Source: Pedobacter cryoconitis | Lineage (GTDB): Bacteria > Bacteroidota > Bacteroidia > Sphingobacteriales > Sphingobacteriaceae | DNA: 64,000 nucleotides | Direction: 5' to 3' | Assembly: GCF_014200605.1 (NCBI RefSeq) | Contig: NZ_JACHCE010000003.1 | Location: 186,001 to 250,000, forward strand | Part shown: positions 17,153 to 26,537 of the stretch, in pieces | Layout: every line of letters starts with the position of its first letter | How positions within the stretch are numbered: the first letter of the stretch is position 1 | The notes under the pieces: generated by a model | Told to the model about the DNA's origin: nothing | What the model saw: only the letters and a program-made list of their open reading frames with translations | The model's database searches: none | Position numbers and translations under genes: made by a program

Positions 17153-19663
17153 ATGGAATACAGTCACCGGCTGAACGAACTTAAAAGCTTGATTCTCTTA
17201 AAATGCGGTATTCGATTTATTACACCTGCTGATTGTAAGAGAATCTCAATTGAGATTAGTAAGCATCTTAACAAGAACGTTAGTGAAACAACTATTAAAA
17301 GGTTATTTGGTTTCGCTGTTGTTAAACATAAATTTTCTACGTTCACCCTCACCACTCTCGCTGAATACGTTGACATCGCAACAATTGATATCAACGATAT
17401 GCCACTATTATCTGGTCCTACAGACGAATGGAAAAGTCTAAAGGACAAAGCAGATAAGATTACACAATTCACCTTAAAAACTATCAGGAACAGGTCTGGT
17501 ATTCCTTATGATATTACAATCAGCCGGAAATTTGCAGAGTATGATTTTGATGAGTTTTATGCTGGTGATTATATTTTTAGCAGTGTAATTTCACAACCTG
17601 GTTATGGGAAAACAATTTTACTCAGCCATCTGGCCGAAGACTTGTTTTATAAACAGGATGCCGCTTATAAAAACTCTACTGTTTTGTTCGTCCAGGCTTA
17701 TAATTTCTTTAATAAAGATCAGGCAGATCTTAATATGGAAGACCAGCTCAAACTCCAGCTGCAAATTGACTCCCATGAGAACACGCTTGAATATATTAAT
17801 GATATACAAGCAGCACATGGCGGCAAATTCATCATTATGTTAGATGGATTTGCAGAACTGATCTTGAAAAAAGATGACAAAAATCGCTTGTTTGATAATA
17901 TTATTAATCTGATTTGTTCTCTGGAAGATTTCAAGAACATCAAATTAATGATGAGCTTACGTTCTACTACATGGATGAGATTTTATGAACGCATCCGCCA
18001 TTCGTCCTTTCTAAAGTCTAAATGGTTTCCCGGCAATTATTTTAATCTGCACGAATTATCTAATGTTCCTCCCCTTACAGAGAAAGAAGTAGATATTATC
18101 ATCTCCAAAATAAATTACCTGGATAACAAAGAAATTAATCCAAGGCTCAAAGCGCAGTTAAAATTCCCGCTTCATATCCAGTTATATTACCAGCTCAAAG
18201 AAGAGGACCCGGATTTTAACTATTATACGAACATTACTTTTTATGAACTTGTTTCCCGTTTCATCCAGGAAAAAATCTACCGCTCAAATTATTATACAGA
18301 GAAAATACTCTTCCTTAAAAAAATCATCCAGCTCACGGAGTATGGAAAACAAACCAATGCAGTAGAAAAGGACAGTCTTCTTTCAGAACTCTCTGCTTTC
18401 AGAAATGCCTATATGGAGCTGCTTGCTGATGGTATTTTAATGGAAGAAAAGCGAACTGAAAATGCACATCCAAAAGAATATGTGCGCTTCTTGCATCCGC
18501 ATATGTTTGAATACTTTCTATTTGTTGAAATACTGGAGAAATTCCACCTGCAGGTGAACATGGATTTCTTTACTTATATCAATACGGAATATGAATCTAA
18601 CCAGGTACGTTTTCAACTCTTGCAATGGACTACACGCTTCCTGATTAAAACAGGTAATTTCCATGAACTGAAATCTGTCTTCAAACTGAATCTCAATAGC
18701 TTTGAAACTAATTACCTGATCCTGTTCATGGCCGAGGAGATTAAATACAGATCAAAGTTTAATCCGGATATTATCAGGGTGCTGGACGAAAACCAATTCC
18801 ATGAAATTATTATCTCCAAACTGATCAATTTTGATTTTATAGATTCCTGTTATAAAGAAGCTGTTGCAGCCCTGATTGATATTGCAAGTAATGATGATCA
18901 CTTACTGGTCTATAATTCTATATTAGGTGTCCTTGAAGTCATTAAACTTGACAAACCAGCTATCAAGGCCCGGATTAAAAGCATCAGTACGCTGAACACA
19001 GCCGACTGGATGGTAAACCCTGTAGAGGCGCTGGAGATCATCTATGCTAAGATCAATGCAGAACAACCAGTAAAAAAAAACTTACTTGGTCATATCGAGA
19101 GCCTAAAAAATGGAGATAATCCGTTTGGGGTTAAACCAGAGCATCATATAGATCCCAGGCAAGGCATTTCATACCTCCTGATTTTATATGTTAACCTGTT
19201 TACCGGAGATGCTGCATCAGGACATGAAGTAATTTCGAACATCGTCAAACTTCATCCAAGAGAATTTGCAAAAAAAACGACTTTCACTATTTATATTCTG
19301 GCGGTTTATGGAATGTACACTTCCAGGAGCGGGCCCGATAAAAAAACAGATCAGATAGAAAATATCATAGTTTATCTGTCTAACAGGAATTGCACTAATT
19401 TTGCCAAGTACCAGGAAGTGATTTTATTAATGTTCCAGGCACAACAGTATTATAACAAGAAAGAGTATGAGATTGCTATTCATCATACCAAAGAATGTCT
19501 TTTAATGTTTAGAAGAAATAATGTGCTGTTAAATGCCATGTTCATGTTTAACCTGCTGATTAAAATCTATACAGATCTGAAAGAATATGACCTGGTTAAT
19601 GAATACAAATATGAAAAACTTTGTCTGTTAGATGAAAATCAGGTGTCAAGACAACTTTTTTAA
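17153..19663 (+). CDS. NACHT-like P-loop NTPase with N-terminal helical DNA-binding-like domain and C-terminal helical repeats
   Basis: This 836-residue protein has no signal peptide. Residues 1-80 form a compact helical region (ETTIKRLFGF then TLTTLAEYVDI) that looks like a helix-turn-helix or adaptor domain. A P-loop follows as SQPGYGKT (147-154) and a Walker B as FIIMLDGFAEL (226-236), with an SLRSTTW sensor-like segment near 315. This fits the NACHT/STAND class of signalling ATPases. The last 350 residues are helical, with TPR-like character near the end (YNKKEYEIAIHHTKECLLMF). STAND proteins act as ligand-triggered regulators or, in some cases, anti-phage sensors. No nuclease, protease or TIR effector is visible. 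It is divergent from the giant adhesin, so a regulatory role there is possible but only inferred. Confidence 0.65.
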   Translation: MEYSHRLNELKSLILLKCGIRFITPADCKRISIEISKHLNKNVSETTIKRLFGFAVVKHKFSTFTLTTLAEYVDIATIDINDMPLLSGPTDEWKSLKDKADKITQFTLKTIRNRSGIPYDITISRKFAEYDFDEFYAGDYIFSSVISQPGYGKTILLSHLAEDLFYKQDAAYKNSTVLFVQAYNFFNKDQADLNMEDQLKLQLQIDSHENTLEYINDIQAAHGGKFIIMLDGFAELILKKDDKNRLFDNIINLICSLEDFKNIKLMMSLRSTTWMRFYERIRHSSFLKSKWFPGNYFNLHELSNVPPLTEKEVDIIISKINYLDNKEINPRLKAQLKFPLHIQLYYQLKEEDPDFNYYTNITFYELVSRFIQEKIYRSNYYTEKILFLKKIIQLTEYGKQTNAVEKDSLLSELSAFRNAYMELLADGILMEEKRTENAHPKEYVRFLHPHMFEYFLFVEILEKFHLQVNMDFFTYINTEYESNQVRFQLLQWTTRFLIKTGNFHELKSVFKLNLNSFETNYLILFMAEEIKYRSKFNPDIIRVLDENQFHEIIISKLINFDFIDSCYKEAVAALIDIASNDDHLLVYNSILGVLEVIKLDKPAIKARIKSISTLNTADWMVNPVEALEIIYAKINAEQPVKKNLLGHIESLKNGDNPFGVKPEHHIDPRQGISYLLILYVNLFTGDAASGHEVISNIVKLHPREFAKKTTFTIYILAVYGMYTSRSGPDKKTDQIENIIVYLSNRNCTNFAKYQEVILLMFQAQQYYNKKEYEIAIHHTKECLLMFRRNNVLLNAMFMFNLLIKIYTDLKEYDLVNEYKYEKLCLLDENQVSRQLF

Positions 19664-19670
19664 ATCAACA

Positions 19671-19721
19671 TTATAAAAAGGCGGGTTGTATCTTTAAGAG
19701 ATACAACCCGCCTTTTTATAA
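19671..19721. terminator. Bidirectional terminator, perfect 23-bp stem
   Basis: The stem (TTATAAAAAGGCGGGTTGTA plus TCT and its exact complement) has a 5-base loop and A/T tracts on both sides, so it can terminate both the NACHT-like gene and the convergent subtilase gene. Confidence 0.9.
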
Positions 19722-19739
19722 TGTCATACTGAATAAACC

Positions 19740-21347
19740 TTATTTATAATCAGCAGCCAGTTTTAATGCGTTATAAGCATTTACAATTCCACCTGTGATA
19801 CAAAGATCTGCAAAAGGTACAGATTTAGGTGTTTCACCATCTTCGCCAGTTACATCTACGTTATGGTTCACTTTCACAACTGATTTCAGGATAATATCCT
19901 TAACCTGTACAGCAGTTAATTTTGGATAATATTCTCTGATCAGTGCTGCAATACCTGCAACTACAGGGGATGCCATACTTGTACCGTCATAAGCTTCATA
20001 TTTTGAACCAGGCACTGTTGAGTAAATTTTCACACCAGGTGCAAATACATCTACTGTAGTTTTACCATAATTAGAGAAATCTGCTTTCAGGGTTTTATCG
20101 TCTGCAGATCCCGAAGCACCTACTACGATATAAGAATCAGCAATCCCGCCGTCTTCATATTTACGGTCCGGGAAGCTTTTAACCACATCCAGGTTTTTAT
20201 TGTCATTACCAGCAGCCTGAATGATAAGAACGTCTTTAGACATTGCATATTTAACAGCTTCATCAACAGTCTTTTTATCCCATGAATAAGCTTTACCAAA
20301 ACTCATGTTCAGTACCTTTGCTCCATTCTCAACGGCATAACGGATCGCATTGGCAACATCTTTATCACGCTCATCACCATCTGGTACACTACGGACACCC
20401 ATGATTTTCACATTATCTGCAACTCCTTTAATACCAATAGTATTGGTACGGTCTGCAGCTATAATTCCTGATACGTGCGTTCCATGACTTGCATCAGGAC
20501 CTGTTACATCATTATTTCCATAATTTCTTTGCTTACTGTCCGCATAGTTATCACCAACAAACTCAGCTCTGGGATCAAAATCGAGATTTAAATTATAAGC
20601 CAGCTGATCCTGATAATGCTCCAGTCCTTTAACAATCTGTGATTTATAGAAAGCTTCGTAAGTAGAGTTCTGTAATTGAGCAATCATTATATTTTTCAAA
20701 CGGCCCTCTATATCTGATCCGGGTGCATAATTTTGAAAATCAGCAAGAGTTGGATTTTCTTTACCCATGGACTTCACCATTGCATCCAGTGCCATTTTTA
20801 ACCCTCCGATATTGGCAACCGCATTTTTTGCTTCATTGGTTTGTTTATCAAAATCAGCCTGCTCTTTTTGATAAGCTTCAAAAGCAGGTAAATCAGCAGG
20901 TTTAACCGTTTGGGCAGTTACTCCGTCAAACCTGGCTTTATCTCTGCGCAGCACACGCGTAAGTTCTAATGCTTCGTGACTTACCGAACCTTTTGCCGAA
21001 CCAATAAAGTTCCATCCATTGACATCATCAATATATCCGTTCTTATCATCATCTTTTCCATTACCAGCGATTTCCTTCTTATTTACCCAGATCACGCTTA
21101 AAAGGTCTTCATGTTTGATATCAACACCACCATCAAGAACTCCAACTATAACCGGTTTAGATTTCTTACCTTTTAATAATTCTTTATATGCTTTTTCTGT
21201 ACTAACCCCGAAAACAGAGTCCGTTTTTAAATCCAGGTTATGCCAGTTATCCTTTTGAGCTTGTGCAAATGAGCTGAAACCCAACCCTGCTATAAATACG
21301 GCACTAAAAATTCCCCGCAATACAACTCTGCTTCTTAATATATTCAT
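19740..21347 (-). CDS. Secreted subtilisin-like serine protease (S8 family)
   Basis: A 535-residue secreted protease. The signal peptide ends near residue 30 (SFAQAQ). The catalytic triad is visible as D72 in VGVLDGGVDIKHEDL, His in DASHGTHVSG near 288, and Ser in YDGTSMASPVVAG near 455. A roughly 140-residue insertion separates the Asp and His motifs and contains a long helical stretch, as in many Bacteroidota S8A peptidases. There is no T9SS sorting domain at the C-terminus, so it is probably periplasmic, or released by another route. It stands alone between two terminator or spacer regions. Substrate unknown. Confidence 0.9.
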   Translation of the reverse strand: MNILRSRVVLRGIFSAVFIAGLGFSSFAQAQKDNWHNLDLKTDSVFGVSTEKAYKELLKGKKSKPVIVGVLDGGVDIKHEDLLSVIWVNKKEIAGNGKDDDKNGYIDDVNGWNFIGSAKGSVSHEALELTRVLRRDKARFDGVTAQTVKPADLPAFEAYQKEQADFDKQTNEAKNAVANIGGLKMALDAMVKSMGKENPTLADFQNYAPGSDIEGRLKNIMIAQLQNSTYEAFYKSQIVKGLEHYQDQLAYNLNLDFDPRAEFVGDNYADSKQRNYGNNDVTGPDASHGTHVSGIIAADRTNTIGIKGVADNVKIMGVRSVPDGDERDKDVANAIRYAVENGAKVLNMSFGKAYSWDKKTVDEAVKYAMSKDVLIIQAAGNDNKNLDVVKSFPDRKYEDGGIADSYIVVGASGSADDKTLKADFSNYGKTTVDVFAPGVKIYSTVPGSKYEAYDGTSMASPVVAGIAALIREYYPKLTAVQVKDIILKSVVKVNHNVDVTGEDGETPKSVPFADLCITGGIVNAYNALKLAADYK

Positions 21348-21570
21348 ATGTGTTAATTAAATTATACTATAAACGTTAATAATGATAAATAGTTATGCCT
21401 TTAATCTATTTAATTGTCGATTTAAGAGCCAATTCAAAGGTAACGGTTTACAAACTATTACAAATCAAAAAACCAGGTATTTCTCCTGGCTTTCTATTAT
21501 AAACTCATAAGATTTTTATTTAACACAAATGATCGTTTACGATTTTAACTATAAATAACTGGAATTATTA

Positions 21571-22362
21571 TTAAGATTCAGCAAGCATATGGTAGAAGTC
21601 CCTGATTCTGGCAAAAGCCGGATGTAAGGAAACTACATCACCAAAAATCAATAAAGCAGGAGATGAAACCTTATGTTCTTCAACCAGCTCTGCAATAGTT
21701 TCGACCACGCCAACTACTGTTTTCTCATCATGGGCCGAGCCGTTTTCAATAAAAGCAACAGGCAATCTTTCTTTACCTTCTGCTATAAAAATAGCTGCAA
21801 TTTCTCTGATACGCTCAATTCCCATTAAAACTACAACGGTAGCCTTTGATTTGGCAGCGCCTTTTAAATCAGAAGAAAGCTCCCCTTTGGAATTAACACC
21901 CGAAAGAACCCAGAAACTTTCACTCATATTCCCATAAATCATTGGGATCTTCTGCAAGCCGGGAACGCCGATAGCACTTGATATACCCGGTACGATTTCA
22001 GTCTTTATACTATAAGATTCTGCAAAGTTGATTTCTTCGAAGCCTTTCGCAAATACAAATGGATCACCGCTTTTAAGTCTTACAACATGACCATAATTCA
22101 AAGCATAATCAATCATTAACTTATTTACGGCATCCTGTGAGAATGACTCTCCGTCAGATTGTCCTCCCACAAAGATTTTGATGGCATGTTCAGGAGCATG
22201 ATTGAGCAATGCTCCATTGACTAAGGCGTCATATAAAACAACATCGGCAGTGTGAAGTGCCTTTACTCCTTTTAAACTAATTAAATCAGGATCTCCCGGG
22301 CCGGCTCCTACTAAAGTAATACGGGATTCCTGGATGCTGTTTTTTATTTTATTTAAAATCAT
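21571..22362 (-). CDS. cobA: Uroporphyrinogen-III C-methyltransferase (SUMT)
   Basis: At 263 residues this has the usual length of stand-alone SUMT, which transfers two methyl groups from SAM to uroporphyrinogen III to make precorrin-2 for siroheme or cobalamin. Visible motifs are VGAGPGDPDLISLKG (18-32), ALYDAL-type VVLYDALVNG near 36-45, and RLKSGDPFVFAKGFEE near 95-110. There is no CysG dehydrogenase/chelatase domain, so the later siroheme steps are encoded elsewhere. An Rrf2 gene lies upstream with an 87-base gap holding a possible operator, which fits control with sulfate or nitrite assimilation. The B12-dependent MetH at 55,389 is another cobalamin-related gene in the window. Confidence 0.92.
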   Translation of the reverse strand: MILNKIKNSIQESRITLVGAGPGDPDLISLKGVKALHTADVVLYDALVNGALLNHAPEHAIKIFVGGQSDGESFSQDAVNKLMIDYALNYGHVVRLKSGDPFVFAKGFEEINFAESYSIKTEIVPGISSAIGVPGLQKIPMIYGNMSESFWVLSGVNSKGELSSDLKGAAKSKATVVVLMGIERIREIAAIFIAEGKERLPVAFIENGSAHDEKTVVGVVETIAELVEEHKVSSPALLIFGDVVSLHPAFARIRDFYHMLAES

Positions 22363-22413
22363 AACCGGCTATTTTAAAGGTTTATATATCTGTTGATAAA
22401 CAAATATAATAAA

Positions 22414-22429
22414 GTCTATTCAAATAGTC
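22414..22429. promoter_or_regulatory. Possible Rrf2 operator upstream of cobA
   Basis: On the minus strand GACTATTTGAATAGAC is a 16-base imperfect palindrome lying 52 bases upstream of the cobA start, between cobA and the Rrf2 gene. GACT-type half sites occur in targets of IscR-like Rrf2 regulators. No binding evidence is available. Confidence 0.35.
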
Positions 22430-22449
22430 GTCTTTTTTTTATGATAAAA

Positions 22450-22887
22450 TTAATAAAGCAGTTCTCCGCTATTTTCACGGGCAATTACATCGGCAACAGA
22501 GGTCTTTGAAAGTACTTCCAGGGTCGCATCTCTAACATCAATAAATGTTTTTCTGATCCCGCAGGTTTTCTCATCATGACACTCGTCACATTTACGGTAA
22601 AACTTTAAGCTTGCACAAGGAACCATAGCGATAGGTCCGTCTGTTATTCTCAAAATGTCTACCAGATATATATCCGCAGCATTCTTGTTCAGACTATAAC
22701 CACCACCTGCTCCCTTCTTACTGTACAAATATCCTGCATTACGCAAATCCAATAATATCTGTTCCAGAAATTTTCTGGGTATCATCTCCTGTTCTGCCAA
22801 CCTTACGATTTGCATCGGAGGATTCTCTACGTTCTTGCCTAAAGCCACCAGTGCTTTAATGGCATATTTTGTTTTCTTAGACAACAT
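22450..22887 (-). CDS. Rrf2 family transcriptional regulator with four-cysteine cluster
   Basis: A 145-residue winged-helix regulator of the Rrf2 family (IscR/CymR/NsrR). The DNA-binding half is residues 1-75, with MIPRKFLEQILLDLRNAGYL and KKGAGGGYSL. The sensing half has C91, C100, C103 and C109, more than the three Cys of IscR. This could hold an Fe-S cluster or respond to thiols, but that is an inference. In related genomes such genes sit with sulfur-assimilation genes. Here only cobA follows, so it may regulate siroheme synthesis and itself. Confidence 0.88.
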   Translation of the reverse strand: MLSKKTKYAIKALVALGKNVENPPMQIVRLAEQEMIPRKFLEQILLDLRNAGYLYSKKGAGGGYSLNKNAADIYLVDILRITDGPIAMVPCASLKFYRKCDECHDEKTCGIRKTFIDVRDATLEVLSKTSVADVIARENSGELLY

Positions 22888-22937
22888 ATTAAATACAAAG
22901 CTAAGAAAAGATTTAGGTATTGATAAATGTGACGAAT

Positions 22938-24173
22938 TTAATATATTGTTTCGTCCTTTAATATATAACGGTAATATAATCTGCTAACCTGAAAAACACG
23001 TTCCAGGATAATCATCACTACCGCAGGCAGTAAAATCCATTCAAAGATGCCAGCTTTCCAGAAGATATAACTCAATAGCAGAATTAACCGGATACACTCC
23101 AGCTCATATATATATTTACGCTGTTCCATCAGCGCACCGCAATTAATCAGTGTCAAGAGTATAGTTACTGCAATGAAAAGCTTATCGGCCGGCCCAAGCA
23201 CAGGAAACCATGCGGTAAAACCAGTCAGCATCAAAATAGAAAAAATGACCTGAGCATTGAGATAATTCCTGACTTTAAACTGAGGATTATCTCTTCGCCC
23301 TGACATTAAAAATTTCTTTTCCAGCGCAGGCCGGATATCCTGATCTAACAAAGCAGGGCTCCCAAAAATAATCCGGCATTTTTGTTTAAAGCCTTTTACA
23401 CGACGGCAGGCCTCTATAATTTCCAGATAATAATGAAAATGCTGCCATAAAAAGCTATAGCTTTTTAGCGGGTGTGTCAATCCATAACTTGGCTTTTCTT
23501 CTTCGGGCTGAAAGGTCCCGAAAAGCTTATCCCAGAAAGTAAAAACATCCCCATAATTTTTATCCAGATATTTTTCGTCACTGGCATGATGAATACCATG
23601 CAGGGACGGAGTGATCAGCACCTGTTCAAGCCAGCCTAGTTTACCGATTAATTGGGTATGGGTAAAAAATGAATAAGCCCCATGTACTAATAAAATAGTA
23701 AAAACCATAACCGGAGGAAAACCGATTAAAGGCAGAACCGCATAAAAGATATTTCGGATTAAGGCCTGAATAGTGGTGATCCGGGCAGAGACCGTCAGAT
23801 TGAATTCTTCACTTTGGTGATGGACAATGTGAGCAGCCCATAAAAAATTTATTTCGTGCCCCAGCCTATGGTACCAATACCATAACAGATCTGTTGCCAG
23901 CATCAGAATAATATATACCCACCAGGTATTGGGGATATGAATAAGGGCATAATTTGTATATATCCAGTCAAAAACCTGGTAAAAACCAACAGTAACAAAA
24001 AGGTTGATTAAACGTTCTGCTATCCCAATACTCACATTAGCTACCGAGCTTTCATGTTTAAAGTAGTGTTCTTTCTTTTTCCTTTTAGCCAGTTTATACT
24101 CTAAAAGCAAAAAGATAAAGAATACAGGTATAATGAAAGCAAGGTAGTTTATGGGTAACTTCATATCAGGCAT
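22938..24173 (-). CDS. Sterol desaturase / fatty acid hydroxylase superfamily membrane oxygenase
   Basis: A 411-residue integral membrane di-iron enzyme. The histidine-box ligands are clear: H102-x3-H106, H115-x2-H118-H119 and H192-x2-H195-H196. Hydrophobic segments lie at about 8-26, 55-75, 84-100, 140-170 and several near 310-400. The size and the extra C-terminal membrane segments resemble alkylglycerol-monooxygenase-like bacterial members, which cleave or hydroxylate lipid tails. The real substrate cannot be told from sequence. It has its own spacing on both sides and is not obviously in an operon. Confidence 0.85.
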   Translation of the reverse strand: MPDMKLPINYLAFIIPVFFIFLLLEYKLAKRKKKEHYFKHESSVANVSIGIAERLINLFVTVGFYQVFDWIYTNYALIHIPNTWWVYIILMLATDLLWYWYHRLGHEINFLWAAHIVHHQSEEFNLTVSARITTIQALIRNIFYAVLPLIGFPPVMVFTILLVHGAYSFFTHTQLIGKLGWLEQVLITPSLHGIHHASDEKYLDKNYGDVFTFWDKLFGTFQPEEEKPSYGLTHPLKSYSFLWQHFHYYLEIIEACRRVKGFKQKCRIIFGSPALLDQDIRPALEKKFLMSGRRDNPQFKVRNYLNAQVIFSILMLTGFTAWFPVLGPADKLFIAVTILLTLINCGALMEQRKYIYELECIRLILLLSYIFWKAGIFEWILLPAVVMIILERVFQVSRLYYRYILKDETIY

Positions 24174-24232
24174 TTTTGATTTAATCTTTCAAAAATACCT
24201 TTATTAAATAAAGACTACTAATTTTATAGTCT

Positions 24233-24478
24233 TTATTTAATAAACTCTTCAAAGAAGTTACCCGGGGCCTCCTGATCAATAGACTCCTCATTTTTTATTG
24301 TGGCTATCAGCGCAACCAGTTTCTTTTCCAGTCTTTCGTATTCTGCTCTGTGCTGCTCGGCTTTATCAGAAGAAAAATCATTGTCATCAACTAAGGTTGA
24401 GATTTTCGCCTGTAAATACAGGTTATAAGTTTCAGCAGTCTTTTTAGCCAGCATATCCAGCATTTCTTTATAGGTCAT
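24233..24478 (-). CDS. Small helical protein of unknown function
   Basis: An 81-residue acidic, almost entirely helical protein with heptad-like spacing (AEYERLEKKLVALIATIKNE), so a short coiled coil is likely. It has no cysteine, signal or membrane segment. It lies 59 bases upstream of the membrane oxygenase in the same direction and may be co-transcribed. I do not recognise a family. Confidence 0.55.
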   Translation of the reverse strand: MTYKEMLDMLAKKTAETYNLYLQAKISTLVDDNDFSSDKAEQHRAEYERLEKKLVALIATIKNEESIDQEAPGNFFEEFIK

Positions 24479-24710
24479 AACAGTTCTGATTAAGTTTTCT
24501 CAGCAAATAACACCCGGCAGATCGATTTGTTCTGCCAGATATGCTGTAAATCAGGGCAGAGTGTAGAGAAAGTCAACACGTTTATTTTTGGCTAAAAATC
24601 ATAAATCACTCTAAAAAAGCCAATTACTTGTTTTCTGGCACGCTGGCACCATTTTGAAACCTAACTAAACAGAATTAGTCAATTAGAATTTTAAATTAAA
24701 ATAAACAATT

Positions 24711-25112
24711 ATGAGAAATTTCATTTTATCAGCAGCAGTTATAGCAATCGCAGGAGTATCAACAGTTAAAGCAAATGAAATTAAAAATCCAATTGATAGT
24801 GCAGCTTATACAGCCACATTGGATAGTGCAGCAACTTTAGTAAAAACAGACAGTGCTTCTTATACAATGAAAAAAGACAGCGCAGCTTATTCAGTAAGAC
24901 AAGACGATGGTGCTAAAGTACCGGTTAAACTGGAAGAATTACCAGAACCAGTAAAAGCTACTTTAAAAGCAGATGCTTATAAAGACTGGACACCAACAGG
25001 AGCATTTTTAGTTACAAATGCAGATAAATCAACTTATTACCAGGTTGACGTTAAAAAAGACGAGAAAGTTGCCTTCTTAAAAGTAGGTGCTGACGGTGTT
25101 GTTCAACAATAG
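24711..25112 (+). CDS. Secreted PepSY-like protein with DSA repeats
   Basis: A 133-residue exported protein. The signal peptide ends near residue 21 (VKA). Residues 27-65 contain four degenerate repeats starting with the triplet DSA (DSAAYTATL, DSAATLVKT, DSASYTMKK, DSAAYSVRQ). The C-terminal 60 residues (LEELPEPVKATLKADAYKDW, then TYYQVDVKKDEKVAFLKVGADG) resemble the PepSY-like / putative beta-lactamase-inhibitor-like fold widespread in Bacteroidota periplasmic proteins. Function unknown. It is followed by a good terminator, so it is monocistronic, just upstream of the sigma-54 regulator. Confidence 0.75.
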   Translation: MRNFILSAAVIAIAGVSTVKANEIKNPIDSAAYTATLDSAATLVKTDSASYTMKKDSAAYSVRQDDGAKVPVKLEELPEPVKATLKADAYKDWTPTGAFLVTNADKSTYYQVDVKKDEKVAFLKVGADGVVQQ

Positions 25113-25143
25113 TCATTACACACAAATAAAATATAAATAATAT

Positions 25144-25168
25144 AAAAGCCGGAAGTTCTCCGGCTTTT
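25144..25168 (+). terminator. Terminator after the PepSY-like gene
   Basis: A 10-bp stem AAAAGCCGGA/TCCGGCTTTT with a 5-base loop is followed by a T-rich stretch (TTTTGTATTTTT). Confidence 0.85.
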
Positions 25169-25207
25169 GTATTTTTGCCTGTATATTCAAAAGAGAAGCG
25201 GATACTT

Positions 25208-26536
25208 ATGGCGAAAATACTTATTATTGAAGATGATCTAACTTTCTCACAGTTGTTAGAAGGCTTTCTTAAAAAGCATGGCCACGAGCCATATGTGGTC
25301 CATGATGTTAAAAGTACTTTCAAAATCATCACACAACACAATTTTGAACTATTCCTGATTGATTATCGTCTTCCTGATGGAACAGGACTGGATGTCCTGG
25401 CTCATTTAAGGGAAAACGGTTCAAACTATCCGGTCGTGATCATGACCAGCTTTAATGATGTACGAACAGCTGTAAAATCAATTCAGCTTGGTGCAATGGA
25501 CTATATTACCAAACCAGTTAACCCTGATGAACTGTTAATGATTATCGGAGGTGCGCTGGGTAAAAAAGTTGAAAATAATCAAACGGCTTCTGTTGAACAT
25601 GAAGATTTTATCAAAGGAAAAAGCGCAACAGCCGATAAACTATATGGACATATAGACCTGGTTGCCCCTACTGATATGTCTGTCATTATACAGGGCGAAA
25701 GCGGAACTGGTAAAGAATATGCTGCCCGTACGCTTCATACCCAAAGTAAAAGAAACACTAAACCCTTTGTCGCAATTGACTGCGGTGCGCTTTCTAAAGA
25801 TTTAGCCGCAAGCGAATTATTTGGCCATGTCAAAGGTGCCTTCACCGGTGCTGTTAATGACAAAAAAGGACAATTTGAAGCTGCTGAGGGTGGCACCCTA
25901 TTTTTGGATGAAGTAGGTAACCTGAGCTATGAGGTACAGGTTAAACTATTAAGGGCCCTGCAGGAACGCGTTATTCAACCATTAGGCAGTACGAAGAAAA
26001 TCTCTGTAAATGTGCGCATCATTACAGCTACAAACGACGATTTATTAACCAGTATACAAAATGGTGAATTTCGTGAGGACCTTTATCACCGTTTAAATGA
26101 GTTTAAAATTCTTCTGCCTGCTTTACGTGAACGGGGTAAAGATCTTGAACTTTTCATTGACCATTTTATTAAACTTTCTAATGCTGAGCTTGACAGAAAT
26201 GTTCAAAAGCTGTCTGCACCTGTTAAAGATCTTCTTTTACAATACGATTGGCCTGGTAACCTGAGAGAGCTGAAAAATGTGATTAAAAGAATGGTCCTGC
26301 TTACTCCCGGGGATACCGCTGGTATTGAATCACTACCTGATGAAATGATCCTGGCTATTAAACAAACGCCTAAACCTGGCGGCTCGGACCTGAAGGCTAT
26401 TAATGAAAGTAATGAGAAAAGCCTGATCATGGAGACACTGATTAAGGTAAAATACAATAAATCAAAAGCTGCAAAATTGCTTAATATAGACAGAAAAACG
26501 CTTTACAGTAAAATGGAGCGCTATGAGATTGAGTAG
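25208..26536 (+). CDS. Sigma-54-dependent response regulator (NtrC family)
   Basis: I take the start at 25,208 ([10 protein letters not shown]) because the 11 upstream in-frame residues lie outside the receiver fold. The 442-residue protein has a receiver (phosphoacceptor D52), an AAA+ sigma-54 interaction domain with Walker A GESGTGKE (163-170), the sigma-54 contact loop GAFTGA (210-215) and Walker B LFLDE (231-235), and a Fis-type helix-turn-helix at the end ([18 protein letters not shown]). It should activate sigma-54 promoters when phosphorylated. The convergent hybrid kinase, whose stop is one base away, is the obvious candidate partner. Confidence 0.93.
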   Translation: MAKILIIEDDLTFSQLLEGFLKKHGHEPYVVHDVKSTFKIITQHNFELFLIDYRLPDGTGLDVLAHLRENGSNYPVVIMTSFNDVRTAVKSIQLGAMDYITKPVNPDELLMIIGGALGKKVENNQTASVEHEDFIKGKSATADKLYGHIDLVAPTDMSVIIQGESGTGKEYAARTLHTQSKRNTKPFVAIDCGALSKDLAASELFGHVKGAFTGAVNDKKGQFEAAEGGTLFLDEVGNLSYEVQVKLLRALQERVIQPLGSTKKISVNVRIITATNDDLLTSIQNGEFREDLYHRLNEFKILLPALRERGKDLELFIDHFIKLSNAELDRNVQKLSAPVKDLLLQYDWPGNLRELKNVIKRMVLLTPGDTAGIESLPDEMILAIKQTPKPGGSDLKAINESNEKSLIMETLIKVKYNKSKAAKLLNIDRKTLYSKMERYEIE

Positions 26537-26537
26537 A

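Noticed and set aside
24636..24657. Possible sigma-54 promoter (TGGCAC repeated) upstream of the PepSY-like gene
   Set aside because: GG is present, but the GC dinucleotide expected at -12 with 10-base spacing is missing for both TGGCAC copies.
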